DNA from: Acidimicrobiales bacterium
GTDB lineage: Bacteria > Actinomycetota > Acidimicrobiia > Acidimicrobiales > SHLQ01
Assembly (NCBI GenBank): GCA_020628865.1
Contig: JAHDEJ010000005.1
Span: forward strand, 62,001-126,000
Reading direction: 5' to 3'
DNA length: 64,000 nt
The translations under genes were made by a program, and so were the position numbers. How positions within the stretch are numbered: position 1 is the first letter of the stretch; each line of letters begins with the position of its first letter. Positions 17,548 to 25,908 of this stretch are shown here, in pieces. The notes beneath the pieces are model-generated. The model searched no databases, was not told the DNA's origin, and was given only the letters and a program-made list of their open reading frames with translations.

Positions 17548-17565
17548 GTTTCCTCCATGGTTCGA

Positions 17566-19179
17566 TCAGGAGACCCCGACACCGCCGAAACGAATTCCCG
17601 TGAGATCGGCCATCTGGCGATCGAAAGTGGTGAGGTCGTCGGGGGTGAAGTCGCTGAGCGAGGTGTGGCCGCAGGCGCGGGCCAGGACCTCCATGAGTTC
17701 GGTCGATGCCTCGAAGTAGTTGCCGAGCCGTTGCGCCGCCTCGTCGATCATGAGGCGTGCTCGCAGGTCCTTCTTCTGGGTCGCGATGCCGACCGGACAG
17801 TTGTCGGTGTTGCAGGCTCGCATGCCGATGCAGCCGATGGCCTGCATGGGAGCGTTCGACAGGGCGATGGCGTCGGCGCCGAGGGCGAGGGCCTTGGCGA
17901 AGTCGGTGTGGGTTCGGAGTCCACCGGTGATGACGAGCGTGATGTCCTCGCGACCAATGCGGTTCAGATGGGTGCGCGCTCGCGCCAATGCGGGAATCGT
18001 CGGCACGCTGATGTGGTCTCGGAAGATGGTCGGCGCGGCACCGGTTCCGCCGCCCCGTCCGTCGAGGATGATGTAGTCGACACCGATGCGGAGGGCCGCG
18101 TCGATGTCGGCCTCGATGTGTTGGGCCGACAGCTTGGCGCCGATGGGGATTCCGCCCGAGGCTTCCCGAACCTCGGCCGCCACACGTCGGTAGTCGTCCT
18201 CGGTGGTGAGGTCGGGAAACGTGGCGGGGCTGATGGCGTCTTCGCCCTCGTTGAGTTCGCGGACCTCCGCGATCCGTCCCTGCACTTTGTTGCCGGGCAG
18301 GTGTCCGCCGGTTCCGGTCTTGGCGCCCTGGCCGAACTTGAAGTGGAAGGCCTGCACCTTGGTGACCTTGTCGAGCGACCATCCGAACCGTCCGGAGGCG
18401 AGTTCGTAGAAGTAGCGGGAGTTTGCGGCCTGTTCTTCGGGCAGCATGCCGCCTTCTCCCGAGCAAATCCCGGTTCCGGCGAGCTCTGCTCCCTTCGCCA
18501 GGGAGATCTTGGCTTCTTCGGACAGTGCGCCGAAGCTCATGTCCGACACGAACAGGGGGATGTCGAGCTGGAGGGGACGTTCGGCGTTGGGGCCGATGAC
18601 GACGTTGGTGCTGATTTCGACGTCGTCGAGGAGGGGTCGTCGAGCGAGCTGAGCGGTGACGAACTGGATGTCGTCCCACTTCGGCAGCTGGTCGCGGGGG
18701 ACGCCCATGGCCGTGACGGGGCCGTGGTGACCCATCTTCGACAGTCCGTCGTTGGCGAGTGTTCGGATGAGCCCGACGTGTGGTTCGTCCTCGGTGCCGT
18801 GGTGATCCTGCCAGGCACCCTGGTAGGAGGTTCGGTCGTAGGGCTGCGGGTTGTCCTTCTCCCATGTGAGGATCTCCTCGGCGTCGACCATGACGTTGCC
18901 GTCTTCGATCCACGATGCGAAGCGGTGGAGTCGTTCATCGTTGTTGTAGGCGGAGATGCCGGTGCGGAATCCGTAGTCCCAGCCGTGCAGACCGCAGATG
19001 AGGTCATCGCCACGCACATGTCCGTCCGCCATCATCGCGCCGCGATGCAGGCAGCGTCCGTAGAGCACCGAGTGGTTGTCGTCCCACCGGACGATCACGA
19101 GGTCGACGTTGCTGACGAGCGCTCCGACCGGTTCGCGATCGGGGACGTCATTCCAGGTGGCGATGGACAGTGGTTGCAT
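17566..19179 (-). CDS. Rieske domain fused to glutamate-synthase-like FMN oxidoreductase
   Basis: A 537-residue protein with two parts. Residues about 1-100 form a Rieske [2Fe-2S] domain with CLH and CGLH ligand pairs separated by 17 residues. The rest is the FMN-binding glutamate-synthase alpha-subunit barrel: FVSDMSFGALSEEAKISLA, GEGGMLPEE, the flavin segment AKLSAQHIEADID, the DGRGGGTGAAP phosphate loop and a cysteine cluster MRACNTDNCPVGIAT for an iron-sulfur centre. No amidotransferase domain is present, so free ammonia or another acceptor is likely. ATG 19179 has a GGAGGT ribosome binding site. The true substrate is unknown. Confidence 0.88.
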   Translation of the reverse strand: MQPLSIATWNDVPDREPVGALVSNVDLVIVRWDDNHSVLYGRCLHRGAMMADGHVRGDDLICGLHGWDYGFRTGISAYNNDERLHRFASWIEDGNVMVDAEEILTWEKDNPQPYDRTSYQGAWQDHHGTEDEPHVGLIRTLANDGLSKMGHHGPVTAMGVPRDQLPKWDDIQFVTAQLARRPLLDDVEISTNVVIGPNAERPLQLDIPLFVSDMSFGALSEEAKISLAKGAELAGTGICSGEGGMLPEEQAANSRYFYELASGRFGWSLDKVTKVQAFHFKFGQGAKTGTGGHLPGNKVQGRIAEVRELNEGEDAISPATFPDLTTEDDYRRVAAEVREASGGIPIGAKLSAQHIEADIDAALRIGVDYIILDGRGGGTGAAPTIFRDHISVPTIPALARARTHLNRIGREDITLVITGGLRTHTDFAKALALGADAIALSNAPMQAIGCIGMRACNTDNCPVGIATQKKDLRARLMIDEAAQRLGNYFEASTELMEVLARACGHTSLSDFTPDDLTTFDRQMADLTGIRFGGVGVS

Positions 19180-19198
19180 TGGTGACCTCCGGGTCGGT

Positions 19199-20461
19199 TC
19201 AGGTGCGCTCTCCGCGCATTCGACTTTCGTTGACGGTTTCGGCTTCGGGCATGTCGTCGTCCATGACACCGTGCTCCGAGAACCAGGCGCCGTAGCGGGT
19301 AGCCAGCGGCGCCGCCGTGATGCCGTGGAGCACGACGGAAGCGAGGATGACGAGCACGACGACGGAGAACAGGTCGTCGGCGGTGTCGACGCCGCCTTCG
19401 GTCACAACGAGCAGTCCGAACAGCATCGAGGCAAGGCCGCGTGGTCCGAACCATCCCATGAACGCAACGGTGGGTGCCTTCAATCCGGTGCCGATGAGCG
19501 AGATCGCCACCGGCATCATCCGGCCGAGTGTCAGCGTGCCGAGTGCGCACAGGATGACGCCGGGGCTGATGACCTCAATGGCAGGGATGACGAGCAGGGC
19601 TCCGAAGAGAATGAAGGTGATGGACGCGCCGATCTGGCCGATGTCTTCGGCAAGCTCCGTGCGTTTGGCTACGTCGGGTCCGAGCCGGTACCGAGCGAGA
19701 AGTCCGCACGCGAAGGCGGCGAGGAACCCGTTGCCACCGAGCACCTCGGCTCCGGAGAAGGCGGCGAGCCCACACCCGAGGGCGACGAGGCGAAGGCCTT
19801 CTCCGTCGGTCCATTCCAGCCGTTTCACGGTCGGGACGAGTTGGGCCAGCGCGAGGGCGGCGACGGCACCCACGCCGACGCCGATGGCGATCTCTCGGAG
19901 TGCTTCGCCGACGAGGGTGTCGACGCTCTCGATTTCGGAGCCGGCAACGACGGCGAGCAGCAGGGTGAAGACCGGGACGACCAGCCCGTCATTCAGGCCG
20001 GACTCCACGTTGAGCGCCTGTCGGATTCGCACCGGAACCGCAGGGTTGGTGACGACGGCCTCGCCGAGCGCGGCGTCCGTGGGGGCGAGGATCGTGGCGA
20101 CGAGCGCAGCCTGGGCCCAGGTCAGGTCGGGGAGGAGGAGTCGCGTCACCAGGGTTCCGAGCGCGATGGTCATCGGGAGGCCGAACGCAAGCAGGCGCGC
20201 GGGCAGGCCGAACGAGAGCCGGTCGGCGCGTGTGTCGATGCGCGCCGCGTCGGAGAACAACACGAGGGCCAGGGTGAGCTCGGCGATGAGGACGACGGTT
20301 TCATCCTCGAGGTTCAGGTCGACGAGGCCGAGGAGCTCGGGGCCGAGTACGAGGCCGGCGGCCACGTAGAGGATCGGCGGTGTGATCGGCAGGCGTTTGA
20401 TGCGCACCCGCACGAGCGAGACGAGCGCGAGGACGATGGCGAAGACGGCGAGGTCAGACAC
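19199..20461 (-). CDS. CPA1-type Na+(K+)/H+ antiporter
   Basis: A 420-residue polytopic membrane protein with about 11-12 hydrophobic helices. The CPA1 ion-site motifs are visible: LAPTDAALGEAVV (the TD pair) and ESGLNDGLVVPVF (the ND pair). It exchanges a monovalent cation for protons across the membrane and helps pH and salt balance. A short acidic cytoplasmic tail follows the last helix. The start overlaps the end of the upstream channel-like gene by 8 nt, so the two are translationally coupled. Confidence 0.92.
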   Translation of the reverse strand: MSDLAVFAIVLALVSLVRVRIKRLPITPPILYVAAGLVLGPELLGLVDLNLEDETVVLIAELTLALVLFSDAARIDTRADRLSFGLPARLLAFGLPMTIALGTLVTRLLLPDLTWAQAALVATILAPTDAALGEAVVTNPAVPVRIRQALNVESGLNDGLVVPVFTLLLAVVAGSEIESVDTLVGEALREIAIGVGVGAVAALALAQLVPTVKRLEWTDGEGLRLVALGCGLAAFSGAEVLGGNGFLAAFACGLLARYRLGPDVAKRTELAEDIGQIGASITFILFGALLVIPAIEVISPGVILCALGTLTLGRMMPVAISLIGTGLKAPTVAFMGWFGPRGLASMLFGLLVVTEGGVDTADDLFSVVVLVILASVVLHGITAAPLATRYGAWFSEHGVMDDDMPEAETVNESRMRGERT

Positions 20462-21512
20462 GTGGCACCTCGAGGTCGTCCCAATGGCTGCGCACGTCGC
20501 CCACCAGTGCCTGGAGGCCGGTGAGGGCGTTGTCGTAGTTGACGCGCCAGCCGACGAAGTGCTCCCAAGCGTCGTCGCGATCGACGTCGATCGAGACGCC
20601 GCCGTGTTCGATCCTCGCCCAGAGCGCGTCGAACTGCTGGCGGGAGATCGACACCTGATTGCGATCCCGTGGTGCTCCTTCGGGCTCGATGCCGTAGAAG
20701 TCGGCGATCGATCGAAGCGCCAGGTAGCCGGATCGGATCATCGTCTCCGCCTGACCGGTCCGGGGGAGGATGTGCGTGCAGGTGATGAACGACGCGGTGT
20801 CGAGCGCGGTTTCGGCGGCCGCGAGCCATGAACGGTCAGCGCGGGCCGACCGGAAGTAGATGAGTGCCGGAAAGCTGGTGTGGGTTTCGGCGAGCTCAAC
20901 GAACCACTCTTCCCACTCTTCCCAGCGGGCGCCGACCTGATCGAGACGTCCGATGAGGTGGAGCCGGGTGAGAAATTCGGTTGGCGTCGGGGGTTCGCCC
21001 GCTCGGATGGTCAGTTCTCCAACGGCGATCTCCCGGTGAGAGAACGTGGTGTAGAGCGTCGGCAGGAAGCTGATCACGAACGCGACGAGCGCAAGCCCGA
21101 GGAGCGCCTCGACGATGGCGATCATGCGCGTGAGGAACGTGGGTGCCTGGGTGAATCCGAGCGTCGTCAGCGATGAGCCGGACAGTTCCACGGCGTCGAG
21201 CCACGACCCGCCGATGATGCCCCAGTAGATGCCGGAGAAGGAGACGATCACGCCGATGGACCAGATGACCGGAAGGCAGATGAGCACGATGGGAGCGAAC
21301 GATCCGAGGATGCGGTGACGGGTGGCTGGGGACGAACTCCGTCTCGCCCGCCAGTGCGCAATCCGTCGTGCGATCCGAAAGGCCGTCGTCGTGATCCACA
21401 CGCGTTCGGGTCGGGGGATGACCATGGTGCGCACGGCCGATGCGAGAAACCATGCGGCAGCAATCGCCCCGACCACGACAGCGCAAACGCGTGCAGCGAT
21501 TTCGACCGTCAT
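20454..21512 (-). CDS. Ion-channel-like membrane protein
   Basis: A 352-residue protein with hydrophobic segments near residues 7-27, 70-98 and 130-155, followed by a soluble C-terminal half of about 190 residues rich in Trp and Glu. Between the last two helices lies GSSLTTLGFTQAP, which resembles a potassium-channel pore loop (TTxGYG) with Phe for Tyr, so a tetrameric cation channel is plausible but unproven. Coupling to the cation/proton antiporter gene supports a role in ion homeostasis. I do not know a named family for the soluble half. Confidence 0.75.
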   Translation of the reverse strand: MTVEIAARVCAVVVGAIAAAWFLASAVRTMVIPRPERVWITTTAFRIARRIAHWRARRSSSPATRHRILGSFAPIVLICLPVIWSIGVIVSFSGIYWGIIGGSWLDAVELSGSSLTTLGFTQAPTFLTRMIAIVEALLGLALVAFVISFLPTLYTTFSHREIAVGELTIRAGEPPTPTEFLTRLHLIGRLDQVGARWEEWEEWFVELAETHTSFPALIYFRSARADRSWLAAAETALDTASFITCTHILPRTGQAETMIRSGYLALRSIADFYGIEPEGAPRDRNQVSISRQQFDALWARIEHGGVSIDVDRDDAWEHFVGWRVNYDNALTGLQALVGDVRSHWDDLEVPRV

Positions 21513-21540
21513 GTGCGCTGCCCTCCCCCCGGATACCGCA

Positions 21541-22506
21541 TCAGGAGCGTAGGCGTGCGGCGAGGTCGGTCATGGAACCCGGTGTCGGAACCCCGGTGGC
21601 GTCGAGGATGCGGTTCATCATCTCGAAGTTGCCGACAGCGCCGGCCACCGCAGCGGCACCTGCGGCGCCCAGGGAGTCGGTCAGTTCGTTCCGCGCGTCG
21701 GGAAGTCGATCGGTGTGTTCGACCAGCGCCCGCGTGAAGCGAATGATCGCATCTGCTCCCGGCGCGCCCGCGGCCTGGGTGGCGTCGACGATGGCAGCGA
21801 GATGCAGGGGATGGTCGGTGTGTTCGATGCTCGCACGGAGCATGCCGGCATGGGCCGCCGTTCAATAGACGCAGTGGTTGATCCACGACGTGGTTGTGGC
21901 CGCCAGCTCCATCTGCCACCGCGGAATGTCCTTCACGATCGTGAGGTCGGCCATTTCCGCATAGTGGAGGTAGAGGGCTCCGTGAAGATCGGCTTGGGCA
22001 GCATCTTCGGCGGCGACTGCCGAGAGCGCGGTCGTCGCTCCGGCCGCGCCGATCATGGGAACGTGAGCGGACCGGCGCTTCGCCGCTGGCTCGACCAGTC
22101 GGGATGGCTGCCCCTCGATCGGGGATGGCAGCGGCGGGGCCGGCTCGGATCCGATGCCCCGGAGGGTCGTGTCCACGGCGACGAGCCGGGCCGTGATTCC
22201 GACCAGTTCGACGTACGCCTCGAGCTGAACCCCGTGTTCGACGAGTGCGTCGACGGCCGTTCGGTCGATTGCGTGTGGTGCCGTGGCGACGCGTGCAGCG
22301 ATGTCCGTGACCGCAGGGTGAAGCGCCGTGGTCGGGGCGTCGGACCCGTGGGTGGCGGCGCGCGCGACCGTGGCGATGGCCACCCGTTCGGCTCCCGTCC
22401 ACCAAGTGCCCGGCTGCGCCAGGCGGGTCCACTCCCGCTGCATTCCGCCCAGCATCGACGGACGCAGTGAACGTCCGGATTCGCTGATCGTGAAGCTGTC
22501 GGTCAC
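21541..22506 (-). CDS. AhpD/carboxymuconolactone-decarboxylase-like candidate selenoprotein (in-frame TGA)
   Basis: Read through a TGA at 21864-21862, the frame gives 321 residues with Sec at 215. Around it the sequence is INHCVY-U-TAAHAGM. Cys212, U215 and His219, plus Glu200 twelve residues before Cys212, reproduce the spacing of the AhpD active site (Glu118, Cys130, Cys133, His137 in the M. tuberculosis enzyme). The N-terminal half looks like a second, degenerate copy of the fold. The GTG start at 22506 has an AAAGGG ribosome binding site. A hairpin with a loop G lies at the right distance after the TGA. The alternative is a pseudogene cut by a nonsense mutation. Confidence 0.72.
21827..21843 (-). 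promoter_or_regulatory. SECIS-like hairpin after the in-frame TGA
   Basis: In the mRNA, AUGCUC and GAGCAU form a perfect 6-bp stem with the 5-nt loop CGUGC. The second loop base is G, 26 nt after the UGA, within the window usually required of bacterial SECIS elements, which need a G in the first two loop positions. The element is inside the reading frame, as in bacteria generally. Confidence 0.55.
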
Positions 22507-22666
22507 GCGGGAAGCCCTTTCGTTGCGGAGGCCGATTCTTGCAAAGGCAGCATCGACGTGCTGGAGAGAACCACATGACCGTCGGAGATTCATCCAACGG
22601 GACCCTGTGACATGTTTGCGGGATGGTTGAACTGCGCCCCGCGGTTGCACCGGACGGCGGGCTCGA

Positions 22667-23233
22667 TCAGTCGATCAGGCAGACGTCGCGTTCGAAGTCC
22701 GTGACGGCCGCTGCGCTGGTGCGGTACACGTCGGCGGTGAGAAGCTCGGCCAACGCCTTGTCCTTCTCTTCGACGGTGCGCTCGCCGTCGGCCAGCACGA
22801 TGACGACTGCGTCCGCTGTGGAGAGCGTGACCTGGAGCTCTTCTTCGATCGCAACCGGTGGCGTGAGCGCGCGCAACAGTCGTGAGCGCCGTTCGATCGA
22901 GCTGGCGATGGCGGAGACCTCACCGCGAATTCCGGTTGCCAGCACGTTGGTGACGAGTCCGGCGGCGAAGCAGTAGGCGAGCTCGTCGGGGTCTTCCGTT
23001 TGCAACACCGGTGCGACGGCGACGGTGGTGGAGGTCGACGTGGGCGCGACGGTCGTTGTGCTTGTTGGCGCCTCGCTGGTCGTGGTCGTGGTGGCGACAA
23101 CGGCGGCGGCCACCTCCGTCTCGTCCAGCGGCTCGTCATCGCTCGAGGTCGGCAACACGCCGCACCGGCTGAGGATCAGCGCGATACCGCCGACCATGAG
23201 TGCCGCCAAGATGTGTCCCATGTGCTGATGCAT
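22667..23233 (-). CDS. Hypothetical membrane-anchored or secreted protein with Thr-rich linker
   Basis: A 188-residue protein. An N-terminal hydrophobic helix (residues 5-24, HILAALMVGGIALILSRCG) is a signal anchor or a lipoprotein-type signal with Cys24. A low-complexity Thr/Ser/Val linker at about 47-75 leads to a helical C-terminal domain of about 110 residues with two cysteines that may pair. The linker and domain would lie outside the membrane. No family recognised. It stands alone between the selenoprotein candidate and the DUF1501 gene, with 96-160 bp gaps either side. Confidence 0.65.
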   Translation of the reverse strand: MHQHMGHILAALMVGGIALILSRCGVLPTSSDDEPLDETEVAAAVVATTTTTSEAPTSTTTVAPTSTSTTVAVAPVLQTEDPDELAYCFAAGLVTNVLATGIRGEVSAIASSIERRSRLLRALTPPVAIEEELQVTLSTADAVVIVLADGERTVEEKDKALAELLTADVYRTSAAAVTDFERDVCLID

Positions 23234-23329
23234 GGACCGCCCTCCGCCAAGATCGAGGCCGATGGTCCGGCCCGAGGTCCGCTTCAGGGATCGACCGGTT
23301 GAATGGCCTCCTTGAGCGGTCGGGATCGG

Positions 23330-24595
23330 TCAGATGATGCCCAGGTCCTCCCAGGGACCGGAGAGCACCTCGCCGGCCTCGGCCCCGAGATGGTGCAGGG
23401 CGGTCGCGTAGTGGCTCCGAGTGTCGATGTCGATGGGCAGGTCACCGTCGATCAGGTTGTCGAGCCCGTTCGACCCGTAGCGACCTCCGGCGACGGAGCT
23501 GCCGATGAGCAGGTGGGAGTTGGCGGTGCCGTGGTCGGTTCCGGAGCCGTTGTCCTGGGCTCGTCGGCCGAACTCGCTGGTGGTCATCAGGAGGACGTCG
23601 CGGTCCACCTGCGCCTCGGTCAGTTCGGTGAAGAAGCTGTCGATGCCGATCGCCAGATCGCTCAGCAGCTCGGCGTGAGTGTCCACTTGATTGGCGTGCG
23701 TGTCGTAGCCGCCGACGTCGACCATGATGACCTCGGTCGAGAGGTTGAGCTGAACGATTCGGCTGGCGACTGCCAGCAGCCCGCTCGCCGAATCGGCGCC
23801 CAACGACGCCACGGCGGCGTCATCGCCGATCTCATCAAGGATCTGCACGGCATTGACGGCCCGGGGAATGCCCTGTCGCACGAGACGCATCGCGTCGGTG
23901 TCGCCCGTGGCGGGCGCGGCCGTTTCCAGCAGCACGTCGGCCAATGCGTCGGCGTTCATGCCCGGTGTGGCCTGAAGGAGAAACTGATCGGGTCGGGCGA
24001 TCACCGTGCTGCTGGCCGTGTCTCCGGTGACGGCGCTGCGGCCACCGCCGAGGGCGACCGCCAGCAACGGATCGGTCCCGGCGAGTGGATGCAGGTCCAA
24101 CCAGCGTCCGAGCCAACCGTTGGGGATGATGTCCGGCTGTCCCGCGAACCACACGTCGGTTGCGGTGAAGTGCGATCGGGTCTGATCGGGAAGGCCAAGA
24201 CCATGCACGATGGCCATCTGGCCGGCCGCCCAGTGGTGATGAATCGGCTCGAGGGCCGGATGGAGCCCGAGACCAGCCCCGGTGTCCAGGAGTTCCTCCT
24301 CCGCCACTCCGATGGCGGGGCGGAGGTCGCGGTAGCGACCCTCCTCGGGCACGAAGGTGTTGAGGCCGTCGTTGCCACCGCCGAGGTTGACGACGACGAG
24401 CAGGGGTCGCCCGGTCGCGCGCAGCGGTGCAGCCGTGGTGGTGGTGGGCACAGTTGTTGTGGAGGCCGCAACGGACTCGCGCACGGCGTCATTCCAGGAG
24501 CAGGCGCCGAGGGCGAGAGCTCCGGCGGTTCCACTGGCGAGGTGGAGAAAGCGGCGCCGGGGGAGCGAGGATGGCGATGGGGTCGTCGTCATCAT
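23330..24595 (-). CDS. Tat-exported DUF1501 protein
   Basis: A 421-residue protein with a twin-arginine signal (RRRFLHLASGTAGALALGAC, residues 13-32), followed by a Thr-rich stretch and the alkaline-phosphatase-like DUF1501 fold: VVVNLGGGNDGLNTFVP at the start of the mature part, then VWFAGQP, TSEFGRRAQDNGSGTDHGTAN towards the end, which holds the likely metal ligands. The ATG overlaps the stop of the DUF1800 gene (ATGA). DUF1501 and DUF1800 genes are almost always paired in bacteria; proposed roles concern export or surface assembly, but the function is not established. Confidence 0.92.
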   Translation of the reverse strand: MMTTTPSPSSLPRRRFLHLASGTAGALALGACSWNDAVRESVAASTTTVPTTTTAAPLRATGRPLLVVVNLGGGNDGLNTFVPEEGRYRDLRPAIGVAEEELLDTGAGLGLHPALEPIHHHWAAGQMAIVHGLGLPDQTRSHFTATDVWFAGQPDIIPNGWLGRWLDLHPLAGTDPLLAVALGGGRSAVTGDTASSTVIARPDQFLLQATPGMNADALADVLLETAAPATGDTDAMRLVRQGIPRAVNAVQILDEIGDDAAVASLGADSASGLLAVASRIVQLNLSTEVIMVDVGGYDTHANQVDTHAELLSDLAIGIDSFFTELTEAQVDRDVLLMTTSEFGRRAQDNGSGTDHGTANSHLLIGSSVAGGRYGSNGLDNLIDGDLPIDIDTRSHYATALHHLGAEAGEVLSGPWEDLGII

Positions 24596-25833
24596 GCCAC
24601 CGCCAGTTCCGGGCTCATGAGCACGGCGGCAAGCGCTTCCCGTCCGTTCCGCCGGGTTGTATTTGCGTCGTCGAGGGCCCGGAGGGTCTCTGCGGAGAAG
24701 CCACCAGTCCTTCCGGTGAGCTCGGCGACCGCGGTCCAGTCCCGGCGGCGAGCTCGATCCAGAAGTTCTGCGTCATCGGAGGTGCGCCCGGCAATGAGAC
24801 TGGCCGCCCGAAACCGTCCGACGGTCGTTGAAGGCCCGGCCCAGGTGAGTGCGTCGGGGTAGCCGCCCACGTTGGGAGGAACGCCGGGCACCTGTCCCAT
24901 CTGGCGAAGGGCGAACAGTCGCTGACGTGGTTCGATCTCTGCAGCCGTGACGGCCTCGGCTTGCAGGAACCACTGGACCGGCGGCAGGACGACGGGTTCG
25001 GCGGCGCCGGCCAAGGCAAGGTCGAGCAGGTCGTTGCGGAGGACGGCGACGTTCAGCGCACTCGCGCGGAACCGGTCGGCAACGGTCCGGACATCGTCTT
25101 CCGGCAGGGCCGTTCCCAGCATTGCTTCGGCCATGTGGCGCGTGAGGTGCTCGGCGCATGCCGGATGGTTGGTGACCGCATCGATCATGGAATCGAGGTC
25201 GTTGACGGTGGATCCGAGCAGTTGCTGGGGGGTGTCGTCGTGACGTCGAGAGACGAAGCGGCTTCCGTCGAGTTCGGTGGTGAGCGTCCATCCGGTGAGG
25301 GCCACTGCGGCCGCTCGCACGTCGGCTTCGCCGTAGTTGCCGACGCCGAGGGCGTAGAGCTCGAGGAGCTCGCGGCCGTAGTTCTCGTTGACGGCGCCGA
25401 CGCGGTTCCGTCGGCCGTCGAGAAAGATGAGCATCGCCGGGTCGATCGTGACGGCACGGAGGAGCGGGGCGAAGCCATCCCCGCCGAGTTCGGTCAGCAG
25501 GTCGATGTGCCGAGTGAAGACGAAGAGGCTTCGGATCTGCGGAGCGGAGACGGCGAAGTGGTCGTGCCAGAACCAGGTCGTCCAGTCGGACAGTGGGGTC
25601 GAAGAGCCGGCGAGATGGTCGAGCCAAGCGTTGATCGTCAGGATCGAGTCGTCGAGGGTGATGTCATCGGGGATGTCCTCGCCTGCCCAGGGGCTGGTGG
25701 GTTCGTCGGCCGGGGCGAGGAGCGTCTCGAGCGCGGCGTCCCGCCCGTTTGCCACGAGCTCAGGGAGCGCTGCGAGCCCGGAGCCGAAGGTGAGTCGTCG
25801 AGCGATCCAGGCGATCTGTTCCGTGTCGTCCAT
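24592..25833 (-). CDS. DUF1800 protein
   Basis: A 413-residue protein of the DUF1800 family, recognised by IAWIARRLTFGSG near the start, WLDHLAGSSTPLSDWTTWFWHDHFAVS, the NENYGRELLELYALGVGNYGEADVRAAAVALTGW block (catalogued signature of the family) and the later NVGGYPDALTW motif. ATG 25833 is chosen because it begins the conserved region; an ATG at 25893 is possible but adds an unrelated stretch. It is translationally coupled to the DUF1501 gene downstream, and both products probably act together outside the cytoplasm. The biochemical role is unknown. Confidence 0.9.
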   Translation of the reverse strand: MDDTEQIAWIARRLTFGSGLAALPELVANGRDAALETLLAPADEPTSPWAGEDIPDDITLDDSILTINAWLDHLAGSSTPLSDWTTWFWHDHFAVSAPQIRSLFVFTRHIDLLTELGGDGFAPLLRAVTIDPAMLIFLDGRRNRVGAVNENYGRELLELYALGVGNYGEADVRAAAVALTGWTLTTELDGSRFVSRRHDDTPQQLLGSTVNDLDSMIDAVTNHPACAEHLTRHMAEAMLGTALPEDDVRTVADRFRASALNVAVLRNDLLDLALAGAAEPVVLPPVQWFLQAEAVTAAEIEPRQRLFALRQMGQVPGVPPNVGGYPDALTWAGPSTTVGRFRAASLIAGRTSDDAELLDRARRRDWTAVAELTGRTGGFSAETLRALDDANTTRRNGREALAAVLMSPELAVA

Positions 25834-25908
25834 GAAACAGAGTTCGGCGCTCGGGATCCGGAACTGGATGAAGGCAACCTGAAGCGTCGACAAGAACCAG
25901 ACGCATGG

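Noticed and set aside
21541-22506. Simple pseudogene or frameshift explanation for the AhpD-like gene
   Set aside because: There is no frameshift; only one TGA interrupts the frame, at the catalytic cysteine position and followed by a SECIS-like hairpin. A nonsense mutation cannot be excluded but is the weaker explanation.
23303-24862. Plus-strand open frame of 519 codons opposite the DUF1501 gene
   Set aside because: Gly/Val/Glu-rich mirror of a confidently assigned gene, without start signals or motifs.
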